Part shown: positions 4,606 through 6,047 of the stretch, piece by piece
Layout of the letters: every line of letters begins with the position of its first letter
Numbering within the stretch: position 1 is the first letter of the stretch
Source: CAYLOP01 sp964385305
GTDB taxonomy: Bacteria; Chloroflexota; Anaerolineae; Anaerolineales; E44-bin32
DNA length: 6,047 nucleotides
Assembly (NCBI GenBank): GCA_964385305.1
Contig: CAYLOP010000176.1
Span: 1-6,047, forward strand
Reading direction: 5' to 3'
Position numbers and translations under genes: made by a program
Notes under the pieces: generated by a model
Databases searched by the model: none
What the model was told of the DNA's origin: nothing
The model's input: the letters and a program-made list of their open reading frames with translations, nothing else

Positions 4606-6047
4606 ATGATGAGACCCCCTTCATCTTGGCTTCGAGGCGGATTAATCCTCGTCGCCTTTCTCCTGATTTTTGCGCTCTTGCCGAACACCACGATCGGCGA
4701 GTCGCGCTCGGGTGCTATTTTCCGTAATCGAAATCCCGATGCCCCCAGTCCGGCCATCCTGCAACAGTACGCAGGAATGCTTCCCAAAGTTCAGAACGGC
4801 GGCAAAGTTCGGGTGATCGTCACACTCAATGTTGACTTTCGGCCGGAAGGCGAAGTACGCGGCGCATTTGGTGTGGCGGCGCAGCAGCATGCCATCGCCC
4901 GCGCACAAGCAGCAGTAGGGCGGCGTCTTGAGGTGCAAAAGGGGGAGGTTCTCCGAGCCTATAAACACGCACCCCTGATGCTTGTGGAAGTGGACCAGGC
5001 TGGTCTGGCTGACCTGGTTGCCAACCCTGATGTGATCGCCATTCAGGAAGACATCCCTGTTCCCCCCACACTTTTTGAGAGCGTCCCGCTTATTGGCGCT
5101 GACGATGCTTGGGCAGCGGGCTACAGCGGGGCGGGCCAGGTGGTCGCGATCCTCGACACCGGCGTGGATTCCGCACATGAGTTCTTGGATGGAAAAGTGG
5201 TTGGGGAAGCATGTTTCTCAACCACCAATGCCGGATACGGCGCAACAACATTGTGCCCGAATGGATTGGGTGTACAGTACGGCGCCGGCGCGGGTGTGAA
5301 TTGCTCTACCAGCATCGACGGTTGCGATCACGGCACACATGTTGCGGGCATTGCTGCGGGTGATGGCATGGGCCTTGCGGGCGTCGCGATCGATGCGAAT
5401 ATCCTCGCTGTCCAGGTCTTCTCCAAATTTACGGATGAACCACCGGATATCACGACCTGCGCGAGCGTGGGATTGGCCAGCCCCTGTGTGCTGACCTTTA
5501 CCTCGGACCAAACCAGCGCGTTGGAGTGGGTTTACGATCAAAGCACGAGCTACGACATCGCGTCCGTGAATATGAGTTTGGGTGGTGGTCTGTATTTCAG
5601 TAATTGCGACAGCGATAGCAGAAAGTCATATATCGATAATCTACGATCGGTAGGGATCGCCACGGTGATCTCATCTGGAAACAGCAGCTACAAAAATGCT
5701 ATGGGCGCGCCGGCGTGCATCTCGTCTGCGGTGAGCGTCGGTGCAACCACCAAGTCCGATGCGGTGGCGAGCTATTCCAACATTGCACCGTTTATCTCGC
5801 TACTTGCCCCGGGATCGTCGATCTACTCCTCTATCCCTGATGACGGCTATGCATTTTTCAGCGGCACGTCGATGGCCGCCCCGCACGTCACGGGGGCGTG
5901 GGCAGTGATGAAATCGAAGCTGCCCGGCGCGACGGTGGATGAAGTGCTCGCCGCGCTGCAGGATTCCGGCGTGCCGATCGACGACAACCGCTCCGGTGGG
6001 ATCGAGACGGATATGCCGCGCATTCAGGTGGATGCCGCGCTGGCGGC
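4606..6047 (+). CDS. Secreted S8 (subtilisin-family) serine protease, 3' end cut by the window
   Basis: The frame is open from ATG 4606 to the window edge (480 full codons, no stop). The N-terminus has Arg residues, then a hydrophobic stretch at about residues 11-25, which indicates a signal peptide and export. Residues about 50-155 look like an I9-type propeptide, with VRVIVTLNVDF and a later PLMLVEVD strand, which normally inhibits and helps fold the enzyme until it is cleaved off. The catalytic domain starts near residue 160 and holds the full triad: Asp184 in AILDTGVD, His242 in DHGTHVAG and Ser422 in GTSMAAPH. Asn359 in SSGN forms the oxyanion hole. Eight cysteines (203, 217, 233, 240, 285, 294, 334, 371) suggest disulfides in an outer-face enzyme. 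There is no strong ribosome site; GTG 4603 and ATG 4609 are alternative starts. Further C-terminal domains may lie beyond the edge. Confidence 0.93.
   Translation, partial: MMRPPSSWLRGGLILVAFLLIFALLPNTTIGESRSGAIFRNRNPDAPSPAILQQYAGMLPKVQNGGKVRVIVTLNVDFRPEGEVRGAFGVAAQQHAIARAQAAVGRRLEVQKGEVLRAYKHAPLMLVEVDQAGLADLVANPDVIAIQEDIPVPPTLFESVPLIGADDAWAAGYSGAGQVVAILDTGVDSAHEFLDGKVVGEACFSTTNAGYGATTLCPNGLGVQYGAGAGVNCSTSIDGCDHGTHVAGIAAGDGMGLAGVAIDANILAVQVFSKFTDEPPDITTCASVGLASPCVLTFTSDQTSALEWVYDQSTSYDIASVNMSLGGGLYFSNCDSDSRKSYIDNLRSVGIATVISSGNSSYKNAMGAPACISSAVSVGATTKSDAVASYSNIAPFISLLAPGSSIYSSIPDDGYAFFSGTSMAAPHVTGAWAVMKSKLPGATVDEVLAALQDSGVPIDDNRSGGIETDMPRIQVDAALA

Noticed and set aside
4642..5541. Minus-strand open frames inside the protease gene
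   Set aside because: The plus-strand frame has a signal peptide, propeptide and complete Asp/His/Ser triad; the antisense frames are shadows.
1..6047. CRISPR array, insertion sequence, integrase or attachment-site duplications
   Set aside because: No regularly spaced direct repeats, terminal inverted repeats or transposase/integrase-like proteins were seen on either strand.

Overview
The window carries eight protein-coding genes, two of them cut by the window edges. It shows moderate GC, frequent GTG starts, a GIN-domain (DUF2807) protein, an ECF sigma/anti-sigma pair and a secreted subtilisin. This mix looks like a free-living environmental bacterium. Chloroflexota (Anaerolineae-like) is my best guess, but it rests on gene content and protein style only; no rRNA or other marker gene is present.

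Left part (1-1065): the C-terminal end of a GIN-domain protein runs rightward. It converges with a leftward two-gene operon made of an ECF sigma factor and a small membrane-anchored anti-sigma factor, coupled by a 4-base ATGA overlap. A strong hairpin between the two units has a T-tract on the minus strand, so it should terminate the sigma operon. It also contains the stop codon of the GIN gene.

Middle part (1066-4494): a gene-free stretch of about 430 bases separates the sigma operon from a rightward, tightly packed gene pair. The first gene encodes a 165-residue protein of unknown function. The second encodes a 598-residue SNF2-like helicase/ATPase. The ATPase keeps a textbook Walker A motif and most SNF2 landmarks, but its DEAH box reads DGAL and its motif VI is degraded, so it looks like an ATP-binding protein with impaired hydrolysis. 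This pair is the most unusual item here. A low-molecular-weight protein phosphatase follows after about 220 bases and may or may not belong to the same unit.

Right part (4495-6047): a short intergenic region with a perfect 14-base palindrome precedes a secreted S8 (subtilisin) protease. The protease has an intact catalytic triad, is rich in cysteines, and runs off the right edge.

I find no tRNA, rRNA, CRISPR array, transposase, integrase or recognisable attachment site.
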